Source of the DNA: an uncultured Lachnospiraceae bacterium
Lineage (GTDB): Bacteria > Bacillota > Clostridia > Lachnospirales > Lachnospiraceae
NCBI GenBank assembly: GCA_905193085.1
Contig: CAJJNI010000005.1
Span: 1-32,058, forward strand
Length of the DNA stretch: 32,058 bases
Direction: 5' to 3'
Shown here: piece after piece, positions 25,841 through 32,058 of the stretch
Layout of the letters: every line of letters begins with the position of its first letter
Numbering within the stretch: position 1 is the stretch's first letter
Made by a program: the position numbers and the translations under genes
The notes under the pieces: generated by a model
Database searches by the model: none
Told to the model about the DNA's origin: nothing
The model's input: only the letters and a program-made list of their open reading frames with translations

Positions 25841-25879
25841 AAAACCCTGCAGCATACCAAATCGCTGCAGGGCTTTATT
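25841..25879. terminator. Bidirectional terminator between convergent genes
   Basis: CCCTGCAGC (25845-25853) pairs perfectly with GCTGCAGGG (25864-25872) across a 10-base loop. It is flanked by AAAA on the left and by TTTATTTT on the right, so it can end both the rightward 25259 gene and the leftward DUF1934 gene. Confidence 0.85.
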
Positions 25880-26323
25880 TTACGCTATATCAGCAAGTTC
25901 TTTTGGAACGATTTTTATCTGTATTTTACAATCTGCAAGGAGAGCACCGTCAACTTCAAGCTCATATGAAATATCAATGCTTAATTTTGAATCACTTTCT
26001 TCATATTCAATAGAATGAGTATGGATTCCAATGAAAATTGAACCAAAAGGTGTCTGATAAAAAGTCTGATTCTTTTTATCCTTCTCAAATCTCATTGTTA
26101 CAGTTGTAAGTCCTTTTTTGGTGATTTCTATACAGTCATTTTTTACTTTGATACGGTTTTTTGTTGTACCGTCAAATTCTTCTGAAACTTCATCATAAAT
26201 AATATAATGTGTATCATTTTTTAAGTAGTAATCAGCGGCAGAGATAATTTCTACAGGTGTAGGCTGTTCACCTCCTGCTTCATATTGTAAACCGCTTATA
26301 CTGATAATTACATCTTTTGTCAT
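25880..26323 (-). CDS. DUF1934 (YwiB-like) protein
   Basis: The protein has 147 residues and is of full family length. The pattern DVIISISGLQ near the N-terminus, YIIYDE (about 38-43), the KIK/VKND stretch, and YQTPFGSIFIGIHT (about 89-102) fit the DUF1934 beta-barrel (calycin-like) family found across Bacillota, whose function is not established. No signal peptide. AGGAGA before the ATG supports the start. It follows tex on the same strand after 23 bases and is likely co-transcribed, but no functional link is known. Confidence 0.88.
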   Translation of the reverse strand: MTKDVIISISGLQYEAGGEQPTPVEIISAADYYLKNDTHYIIYDEVSEEFDGTTKNRIKVKNDCIEITKKGLTTVTMRFEKDKKNQTFYQTPFGSIFIGIHTHSIEYEESDSKLSIDISYELEVDGALLADCKIQIKIVPKELADIA

Positions 26324-26346
26324 AACAATCTCCTAAAAATTCATGT

Positions 26347-28482
26347 TTAGAAACGCATTGTAAGTCCGATTCGTTTTCGTGGAATGTCAATGCTTATTAT
26401 TTTTACTTCTACAATATCTCCTATGCTTAAAACATCAAGAGGGTGTTTAATATATTTATCTGTTATCTGTGAAATATGAACAAGCCCATCCTGGTGTACG
26501 CCTATATCAACAAAAACACCAAAATCAATAACATTTCTTACTGTTCCTTTTAAAATCATGCCTTCCTTTAAATCTTTTATTTCAAGAACATCAGTTCGTA
26601 AAATCGGCTTTGGCATATCTTCACGAGGGTCGCGGGAAGGTTTTTCAAGTTCTTCAAAAATGTCATTGAGTGTAATTTCACCTATTCCAAATTCGGCTGC
26701 AAGTTTATCAGTACTGCCTGCTTTTTTTGAAAGTCCTTTAAGGTTTCCTATATCATCTAATGAAAATCCTAAAGATGTAAGAAGACTTTGTGCAACTTTA
26801 TAACTTTCAGGGTGTACGCTTGTGTTATCAAGAGGATTATCTCCTCCTGAAATTCTAAGGAAACCTGCACACTGCTCATATGCTTTAGGTCCTAACTTTG
26901 CAACTTTGAGTAATTGCTTTCTGTTATCAAAACGACCGTTTTCTTCTCTGTAGGAAACAATATTTTTGGCAATCGTTTTTGAAATACCTGAAATATATTC
27001 AAGTAATGAAGCAGAAGCAGTATTTAAATCAACTCCGACTTTATTAACACAGTCTTCAACAACCCCGCCTAAAGTTTCGGATAATCGTTTCTGATTCATG
27101 TCATGCTGATACTGTCCGACACCAATTGCCTTTGGTTCAATTTTTACAAGTTCAGCCAATGGGTCCTGTATTCTTCTTGCGATAGATACAGCACTTCTTT
27201 GTGCAACATCAAAGTCAGGAAATTCTTCTGTCGCAAGTTTGCTTGCAGAATACACAGAAGCTCCCGCTTCACTAACAATTACATAAGAAACAGGTGTGTC
27301 AAGCTCTTTAATTAATTCGACGATTACAGCTTCTGATTCTCTTGAGGCTGTACCGTTTCCTAATGAAATAAGAGTTACACCGTATTTTTTGATAAGTTGT
27401 TTTAAAATTTTTTTTGATTCTTCAACTTTATTTTGTGGTGCTGTTGGGAAAATAACTTTAGTATCAAGGACTTTTCCTGTTGCATCTACGACAGCCAGTT
27501 TGCAGCCTGTACGGAATGCCGGGTCCCAGCCTAAAACGGTCTGTCCTGCAATAGGAGGCTGCATAAGAATCTGTTCAAGATTTTTGCCGAAAACTTTAAT
27601 TGCGCCATCTTCTGCTTTTTCAGTAAGAGCATTTCTTATTTCTCTTTCAATTGAAGGCTGGATAAGTCTTTTATAGCTGTCATCACACACTTCTTTTAAA
27701 ATATCGGTAGTATATACATTATCTTTTACAATAACTTTTTTGTATAAATATTTAAGTATTTCTTCTTCCGGAGCTTCAATGCTTACGGTAAGTATTTTCT
27801 CTGTTTCACCGCGGTTAAGTGCTAAAATGCGGTGTCCGGCTATTTTTGTAAGCCCTTCTTCAAAATCATAATACATTTCATATACAGATTTTTCCTCAGG
27901 ATTTTTGGCTGTGGAAATAATCTTTCCTGATTTAAATGTCTTTTCTCTTATTGCGGTTCTGTAATCTGATTCATCAGAAATCATTTCAGCAATAATATCT
28001 TTAGCACCATTAAGTGCATCTTCTTCATTTGATACGCCTTTTTCCTCAGAAATATAATTGACTGCTTCTTCTAAAACCGGTTTGTCAGTCATTTGAAGAA
28101 GAATAATATTGGCGAGAGGTTCAAGTCCTTTTTCTTTTGCTATAGTAGCTCTTGTGCGGCGTTTTGGTCGGTATGGTCTGTACAAATCATCTACAGCGAC
28201 AAGAGTAGCAGCTTCGGTAATCTGTTTTCTTAATTCATCAGTAAGCTTGCCCTGTTCTTCAATGCTGTTTAACACCTGCTCTTTTTTCTCTTCAAGGTTT
28301 CTTAAATAAGTAAGTCTTTCATTTAACTGACGTAAAACTTCGTCATTTAAAGCACCTGTAGCTTCTTTTCTATAACGTGAAATAAATGGAATAGTATTGT
28401 CAGCATCAATCAAATCAACAGCGGCCTGTGTCTGCCATCTCTCAATACCAAGTTCCTTAGTAAGTTCTGCGATAATATCCAT
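26347..28482 (-). CDS. tex: Tex-family RNA-binding transcription accessory protein
   Basis: The protein has 711 residues, near the normal Tex length. In order: helical N-terminal domain (WQTQAAVDLIDADNTIPFISRYRKE at about 17-41), the YqgF-like RNase H fold around VLGWDPAFRTGCKLAVVD (about 320), helix-hairpin-helix repeats (LNTASASLLEYISGISKTIAKNIV and the KAYEQCAGFLRI region, about 490-560), and a C-terminal S1 RNA-binding domain (about 641-711, GTVRNVIDFGVFVDIGVHQDGLVHIS). Tex binds RNA and interacts with transcription or ribosome functions in other bacteria. AAGGAG precedes ATG 28482. It is the first gene of a leftward pair with DUF1934 and is unrelated to the sugar locus. Confidence 0.96.
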   Translation of the reverse strand: MDIIAELTKELGIERWQTQAAVDLIDADNTIPFISRYRKEATGALNDEVLRQLNERLTYLRNLEEKKEQVLNSIEEQGKLTDELRKQITEAATLVAVDDLYRPYRPKRRTRATIAKEKGLEPLANIILLQMTDKPVLEEAVNYISEEKGVSNEEDALNGAKDIIAEMISDESDYRTAIREKTFKSGKIISTAKNPEEKSVYEMYYDFEEGLTKIAGHRILALNRGETEKILTVSIEAPEEEILKYLYKKVIVKDNVYTTDILKEVCDDSYKRLIQPSIEREIRNALTEKAEDGAIKVFGKNLEQILMQPPIAGQTVLGWDPAFRTGCKLAVVDATGKVLDTKVIFPTAPQNKVEESKKILKQLIKKYGVTLISLGNGTASRESEAVIVELIKELDTPVSYVIVSEAGASVYSASKLATEEFPDFDVAQRSAVSIARRIQDPLAELVKIEPKAIGVGQYQHDMNQKRLSETLGGVVEDCVNKVGVDLNTASASLLEYISGISKTIAKNIVSYREENGRFDNRKQLLKVAKLGPKAYEQCAGFLRISGGDNPLDNTSVHPESYKVAQSLLTSLGFSLDDIGNLKGLSKKAGSTDKLAAEFGIGEITLNDIFEELEKPSRDPREDMPKPILRTDVLEIKDLKEGMILKGTVRNVIDFGVFVDIGVHQDGLVHISQITDKYIKHPLDVLSIGDIVEVKIISIDIPRKRIGLTMRF

Positions 28483-28898
28483 AAGTTAAAATCTCCTTTT
28501 AGTTGTTTCCAAATCCCGCAATCCTGCAAACATTCGGAATGCGCAATTTACTGCGTAAATAGCAGCTTCCTCATGTTTGGGCGGGTCTCAAGGTCTTTCA
28601 CTCACCTATGAGCAAGCTCAGGTGGGTGAAAGATTTTGAGACCCTGGGCATCATATATAAGTATAGACGAAAATGGGGGTTCTTGCAAGTGAATAAATCT
28701 GTAAACAATAGTAAAAATAATACTTTTGAATTAATTTACAGGCAGTAGCAAAGCGACGGTAAAAATATTGCTTTTGGTTGTAAATAATAAGCTTTCATGG
28801 TACAATATCTTTTGATTTTATATGAGCAGACAGTTAAGCAGAATGCGATTATCTTTGGTTTTATAAGCAGTTTTTTTGAAATGTGTGAGGAATATAAT
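28483..28898. other. Divergent intergenic region with repeat-like palindromes
   Basis: This lies between tex (leftward) and the cardiolipin synthase gene (rightward). It holds a run of small palindromes (CATTC-g-GAATG at 28531-28541 and ATTTAC-tgc-GTAAAT at 28546-28560) and the long hairpin at 28583-28644. Further right is a CTGTAAA...TTTACAG pair (28699-28705 and 28735-28741). GC content around the hairpin is higher than in the surroundings. No gene was found and no clear promoter for either neighbour could be set. Confidence 0.5.
28583..28644. repeat. 62-base imperfect inverted repeat
   Basis: GGGTCTCAA (28583-28591) pairs with TTGAGACCC (28636-28644). Inside it, TCTTTCAC pairs with GTGAAAGA, CACCT with AGGTG, and GAGC with GCTC around a tiny loop. 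Only a GG/TT mismatch, one T-G position and a 2-base bulge interrupt it. It lies in a divergent promoter region, where a terminator would not be expected. It may be a REP/MITE-like dispersed element or a structured RNA. Confidence 0.6.
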
Positions 28899-30374
28899 AT
28901 GGCAGAAATTTGGAATAGTATTGTAATAGTATTTTCATGGATGATGCATCATCTTGTGATTGTAAATGTTTTTTTATCGGTTATAATTATATTTTTTGAG
29001 AGAAGAGACCCCAGAAATGTCTGGACATGGCTTCTTGTTTTATATTTTATCCCGATTCTGGGATTTTTGTGCTATTTTATTATAGGTGCGGATTTTCATA
29101 AGAGCAAGATGTTTCGAACGAAAGAAATAGAGGACCGGATAAGTAATGTAATAAGGCTTCAGGAAACTAAAATTGTTAATAAAGAATTTGCAGAACTGCC
29201 GCATGGATATGAAAAATATCAGGACCTTTTAATGTACAATCTTGAAAGTGAAGGCGCAGTATATACAGATGAAAATGATGTGGAAATATATTTTGACGGA
29301 ATAAAGAAGTTTAATGCACTTGCAGCAGAGCTTGATAAAGCTACAGAATATATTCATATACAATATTATATTATTAAACCTGATGAAGTATTTGAAAAAA
29401 TTGAAAAAGTTCTTGCCAGGAAAGCTAAAGAGGGAGTGGAAGTAAGAATATTATATGACAGCATGGGCTGCCGCTATATGAAACGAAAAGACTGGAAGAG
29501 ATTACATGATGAGGGAATACAAACTGCCGAGTTTTTTCCGGCAAAATTAAAAAAACTTCATTTAAGAATAAACTACAGAAATCACAGAAAAATAGTAGTG
29601 ATTGATGGAAAAGTAGGTTTTGTAGGTGGATTTAATGTCGGTCGTGAGTATATTGGCAAAGATGAGTATTTTAAATACTGGCGTGATACCCATCTCAAAA
29701 TAGAAGGAGCTGCTGTCATGGCTCTTAACAGCCGGTTTGTACTTGACTGGAATTATGCTACAAAACAGAATCTTTTTACGGAAAAATATTTCCCTGTAAA
29801 TGAAAAGCCATACAAAAGTGTGTCTAAAACGGGATTGCAGATTATATCAGACGGACCTGATGAAAAGATACTTAATATAAGAAACAATTATTTATGGCTT
29901 ATAAACAATGCAAAAGACCATATATATATCCAGTCACCATATTTTATTCCTGATGATGCCATATTTACCGCATTGCAGATTGCAGCAATGTCAGGAATAG
30001 ATGTGCGCATAATGATACCATGTAAACCGGATCATCCGTTTGTTTACTGGGCAAGTTATTCATATATGAGTGATCTGCTTGAAGCCGGAGCTCGTTTTTA
30101 CACGTATCAGCCAGGCTTCCTACATGTAAAAGGTGTTATGGCAGATGGAAAAATATGCAGTTTTGGAACTGCCAATATGGATATAAGAAGTTTCCAATTG
30201 AATTTTGAGGTAAATGCTGTTATATATCACGAAGATACAACAAAGAAGATGGAAGAACAGTTCTGTAAAGATATGGAAGTCAGCAAAGAAATTACACTTT
30301 ATGATTATGCAAGACGCTCAATAATAATAAGGATTAAAGAGCAGGTATCAAGATTATTGTCTCCATTGTTATAA
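28899..30374 (+). CDS. cls: Cardiolipin synthase (phospholipase D family)
   Basis: The protein has 491 residues from ATG 28899, which has a GAGGA site (28887-28891). An in-frame ATG at 28797 would add 34 residues but has no ribosome site and gives an atypical N-terminus. Two membrane helices (about 8-32 and 40-62, WLLVLYFIPILGFLCYFIIGADF) precede two phospholipase D HKD motifs: HRKIVVID (His229) and HVKGVMAD (His409), each followed by the usual Gly/Asn-rich stretch (GGFNVG; GTANMDIRSFQLNFE). It joins two phosphatidylglycerol molecules to make cardiolipin at the membrane. It is a single gene, unrelated to the sugar locus. Confidence 0.93.
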   Translation: MAEIWNSIVIVFSWMMHHLVIVNVFLSVIIIFFERRDPRNVWTWLLVLYFIPILGFLCYFIIGADFHKSKMFRTKEIEDRISNVIRLQETKIVNKEFAELPHGYEKYQDLLMYNLESEGAVYTDENDVEIYFDGIKKFNALAAELDKATEYIHIQYYIIKPDEVFEKIEKVLARKAKEGVEVRILYDSMGCRYMKRKDWKRLHDEGIQTAEFFPAKLKKLHLRINYRNHRKIVVIDGKVGFVGGFNVGREYIGKDEYFKYWRDTHLKIEGAAVMALNSRFVLDWNYATKQNLFTEKYFPVNEKPYKSVSKTGLQIISDGPDEKILNIRNNYLWLINNAKDHIYIQSPYFIPDDAIFTALQIAAMSGIDVRIMIPCKPDHPFVYWASYSYMSDLLEAGARFYTYQPGFLHVKGVMADGKICSFGTANMDIRSFQLNFEVNAVIYHEDTTKKMEEQFCKDMEVSKEITLYDYARRSIIIRIKEQVSRLLSPLL

Positions 30375-30406
30375 GATGAAAATTATGTGAAATATCTAAA
30401 AATAGT

Positions 30407-30435
30407 TTTACAAAAAAATAATACTATGATATTAT
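30407..30435 (+). promoter_or_regulatory. Promoter of the foldase-like lipoprotein gene
   Basis: TTTACA (30407-30412), a 17-base spacer and TATTAT (30430-30435) lie about 85 bases before ATG 30521. A TATACT shifted by three bases is an alternative -10. The spacing is ideal. Confidence 0.6.
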
Positions 30436-30520
30436 ACTATTGTTGCTTTTGTTATTATTAACAATTTGTAATGTACTAAATTAGAGCATTTGTTAAAAAT
30501 GCGAAAGAAAGAGGTTATTT

Positions 30521-31678
30521 ATGAAAAAGAAATTTATTGCGGTTGCATTGGTTTTAGCAATGTCTGTTACTGCCATGGCCGGCTGCGGAAAGAAATCAGA
30601 TAAGAAAAGTTCTGATTCAGATACTACAGATTATACTTCAATGACAGCAGAAGAACTTCAGGATACTGTGTTGAAGGATGTTGAAGATTATGTAACTATT
30701 GGTGATTATTCAAATATTGAGGTAGAAGTTTCCCCTGTGGCAGTGGTTACAGACGGAGCTGTTGAGACTGAATTGCAGTCATGGCTTGATTTTTATCCAT
30801 TACAGTTTGAAGGAGCATGTGTAAGTGGTGATAGTGTCAACATTGATTATGTTGGAAAGATAGATGGCAATGAATTTGATGGGGGTACGTATGAAGGATA
30901 TGATTTAGAGTTAGGTTCGGGCTCATTTATTACTGGTTTTGAAGAGCAGGTAGAAGGAATGAATGTCGGTGATACTAAAGATATTAATGTAACATTCCCT
31001 GATGATTATTCAAATTCAGATGTTGCAGGTAAGCCGGCAGTGTTTACTGTAACACTTAACTATATTAAGAAAGCTGAAGGTTCAGGAACACTTACAGACC
31101 AGTGGGTAGCTGCTGTAGTAGAGAAAGAAGACATTTCAGATAAAGTAACAGATTTAACAGTTGATGCATTCAAAGAGTTTGTTAAGGGAACATTAGAAGA
31201 TAATGCACAGGATGATTATGATTCATCTGTAGCCCAGGCAATACTTGATAAATTAAATGGACTTACAAATTATGATAATGTACCGGATGATGTTAAAAAT
31301 AAGTATATTGCTAATGAAAAAGAATATCAGGAAAGTTATATAACAAATCAGTATGGAATGGAACTTTCAGATTATTTTGATGCAGTTTCAATTGATGAAG
31401 ATACATTTAATGCAGATGTTGAAAAATCAGCAATTGATTATATGCAGGATGTTTTAAGTCTTAAGCTTATTGCTATAAAAGAAAAGATTAAAGTGTCACA
31501 GGATGATTATAATGATTATTTGAAGACATATGCAGATTATTATGGTGCAGATTCTGTAGAAGCTTTTGAAGAGCAGTATGCTTCCAAGTATGGAACAGAT
31601 CTTTTTGAGAGTCTTTTGTTAGAAAAAGTTTTAGAATATATGAAAGATAAAACTACTATAACTGAAAAAGCAGTGTAG
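30521..31678 (+). CDS. Trigger-factor-like FKBP-type peptidyl-prolyl isomerase lipoprotein
   Basis: The protein has 385 residues. The lipoprotein signal peptide ends at lipobox MAGC (Cys22), followed by a Lys/Ser/Asp-rich linker, so the protein is anchored outside the membrane. Residues about 101-182 form an FKBP-type domain as in trigger factor: DSVNIDYVGKIDGNEFDGG, LELGSGSFITGFEEQVEGM and GDTKDINVTFPDDY. Residues about 190-375 resemble the helical C-terminal chaperone arms of trigger factor. The ribosome-binding N-terminal domain is absent, as expected for an exported protein. It is probably an extracytoplasmic folding factor, similar in role to PrsA though of another family. The AAAGAGG site precedes ATG. 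It has its own promoter and terminator. Confidence 0.88.
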   Translation: MKKKFIAVALVLAMSVTAMAGCGKKSDKKSSDSDTTDYTSMTAEELQDTVLKDVEDYVTIGDYSNIEVEVSPVAVVTDGAVETELQSWLDFYPLQFEGACVSGDSVNIDYVGKIDGNEFDGGTYEGYDLELGSGSFITGFEEQVEGMNVGDTKDINVTFPDDYSNSDVAGKPAVFTVTLNYIKKAEGSGTLTDQWVAAVVEKEDISDKVTDLTVDAFKEFVKGTLEDNAQDDYDSSVAQAILDKLNGLTNYDNVPDDVKNKYIANEKEYQESYITNQYGMELSDYFDAVSIDEDTFNADVEKSAIDYMQDVLSLKLIAIKEKIKVSQDDYNDYLKTYADYYGADSVEAFEEQYASKYGTDLFESLLLEKVLEYMKDKTTITEKAV

Positions 31679-31722
31679 AAATAGTAGTTAAAAGTTAAAA
31701 TTTATATAAATTTAATAATTGG

Positions 31723-31766
31723 TATGGGGTGTACATTGCAAAATTTACACCCCATATTTTTATTTT
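31723..31766 (+). terminator. Rho-independent terminator after the foldase gene
   Basis: TATGGGGTGTA (31723-31733) pairs perfectly with TACACCCCATA (31746-31756) across a 12-base loop, followed by TTTTTATTTT. This is a standard strong terminator about 45 bases after the stop. Confidence 0.92.
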
Positions 31767-31925
31767 AAAACAAAAATTCAGTCGAAAAAATTTGTATTTT
31801 TTTGAAAAAAGTCAAAAAAAATTTGGGGAAACTAAAAAAAAACAAAAAATGAAGTGCTCTGAAAGCCTATAAACAGGGCGTTTGCAAACAAAAAAATAAA
31901 AAAGCAAAAAAAATGAAAAAAAGTG

Positions 31926-31954
31926 TTGACAAATCACAGTGCTTTGGATATAAT
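31926..31954 (+). promoter_or_regulatory. Consensus promoter of the tRNA gene
   Basis: TTGACA (31926-31931), a 17-base spacer and TATAAT (31949-31954) match the vegetative consensus at every position. It lies about 45 bases before the mature tRNA and directly after an A-rich tract, as is common for stable RNA operons. Confidence 0.9.
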
Positions 31955-32005
31955 ATTACTTGCGTTGTGAGTTACAAGTTATCGGACACGCAGTTACATC
32001 GGTAA

Positions 32006-32058
32006 CGGGGTGTGGCTCAGCTTGGCTAGAGCGCCTGGTTTGGGACCAGGAAGTCGCA
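32006..32058 (+). tRNA. tRNA-Pro (anticodon UGG), 3' part cut by window edge
   Basis: The acceptor strand CGGGGTG (32006-32012) is followed by a D arm (GGCTCAGCTTGGCTAGAGC). The anticodon stem CCTGG/CCAGG encloses the loop TTTGGGA, which gives anticodon TGG (32041-32043) for proline. The window ends in the variable region, before the T arm. Other tRNA genes may follow beyond the edge. Confidence 0.93.

Larger units (their letters stand above)
31679..32005 (+). other. Non-coding A-rich stretch between the foldase gene and the tRNA
   Basis: Apart from the terminator and the tRNA promoter, this holds a very A-rich plus-strand tract (about 31760-31925) with many A-runs, a perfect palindrome GTTTGCAAAC (31880-31889) and no gene. 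A-tracts just upstream of a strong promoter can bend DNA or act as an UP element for stable RNA transcription. Confidence 0.5.

Noticed and set aside
28583..28644. A terminator for tex or cls
   Set aside because: Both genes point away from it, so it lies upstream of each, and no U-run is present.
28797..28898. Upstream ATG start for cardiolipin synthase
   Set aside because: It has no ribosome site and would add an unusual 34-residue extension before the normal two-helix N-terminus.

Overview
The window looks like chromosome from a low-GC Gram-positive Bacillota, most likely a gut Lachnospiraceae-type clostridium. This rests on the low GC content, AGGAGG-type ribosome binding sites, many lipoproteins with C-terminal lipoboxes, and the gene families present (DUF5696, YIP1, YtcQ/LplA-type binding proteins, GH106-like and MGH1-like hydrolases). 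This is a judgement from sequence character, not from a database search.

Layout. (1) 1-3438, minus strand: two adjacent genes for cytoplasmic BNR/Asp-box (sialidase-fold) proteins. The upstream one is a fusion of a formylglycine-generating-enzyme-like (FGE-like) domain, BNR repeats and MORN/YwqK-like repeats; the downstream one runs off the left edge. (2) 3439-4074: divergent intergenic region with an operator-like palindrome and possible gene remnants. (3) 4075-4956: a DHDPS/N-acetylneuraminate-lyase family aldolase. (4) 5282-16790: a tightly spaced operon encoding a giant secreted solute-binding protein with two carbohydrate-binding-like domains, a permease pair, an NHL/TPR membrane-anchored protein, a YIP1 protein, a DUF5696 lipoprotein and a second permease pair. 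(5) 16960-18621: a second solute-binding lipoprotein, set apart by a long hairpin and followed by a hairpin terminator. (6) 18759-25215: an alpha/beta hydrolase (esterase-like) with its own promoter, a GH106-like glycoside hydrolase and an MGH1-like (alpha/alpha)6 glycoside hydrolase, all without signal peptides. (7) 25259-31678: housekeeping-type genes: a small membrane protein, DUF1934, tex, cardiolipin synthase and a trigger-factor-like lipoprotein foldase. (8) 31926-32058: a consensus promoter and a tRNA-Pro(UGG) cut by the right edge.

Working model (inference): regions 1-6 are a Gram-positive glycan-utilisation locus. Two ABC importers, both lacking their own ATPase, capture oligosaccharides. 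The hydrolases, esterase and BNR proteins act inside the cell, and the DHDPS-family aldolase handles a keto-sugar acid. The glycan is not identified. The GH106-like enzyme suggests rhamnose-containing material and the BNR proteins plus aldolase could suggest sialic acid or other acidic sugars, but no diagnostic catalytic motif settles this. No transcriptional regulator lies in the window.

The most unusual parts are the FGE-like/BNR/MORN fusion, the 1089-residue binding protein, and the NHL-TPR / YIP1 / DUF5696 trio inserted between two permease pairs.
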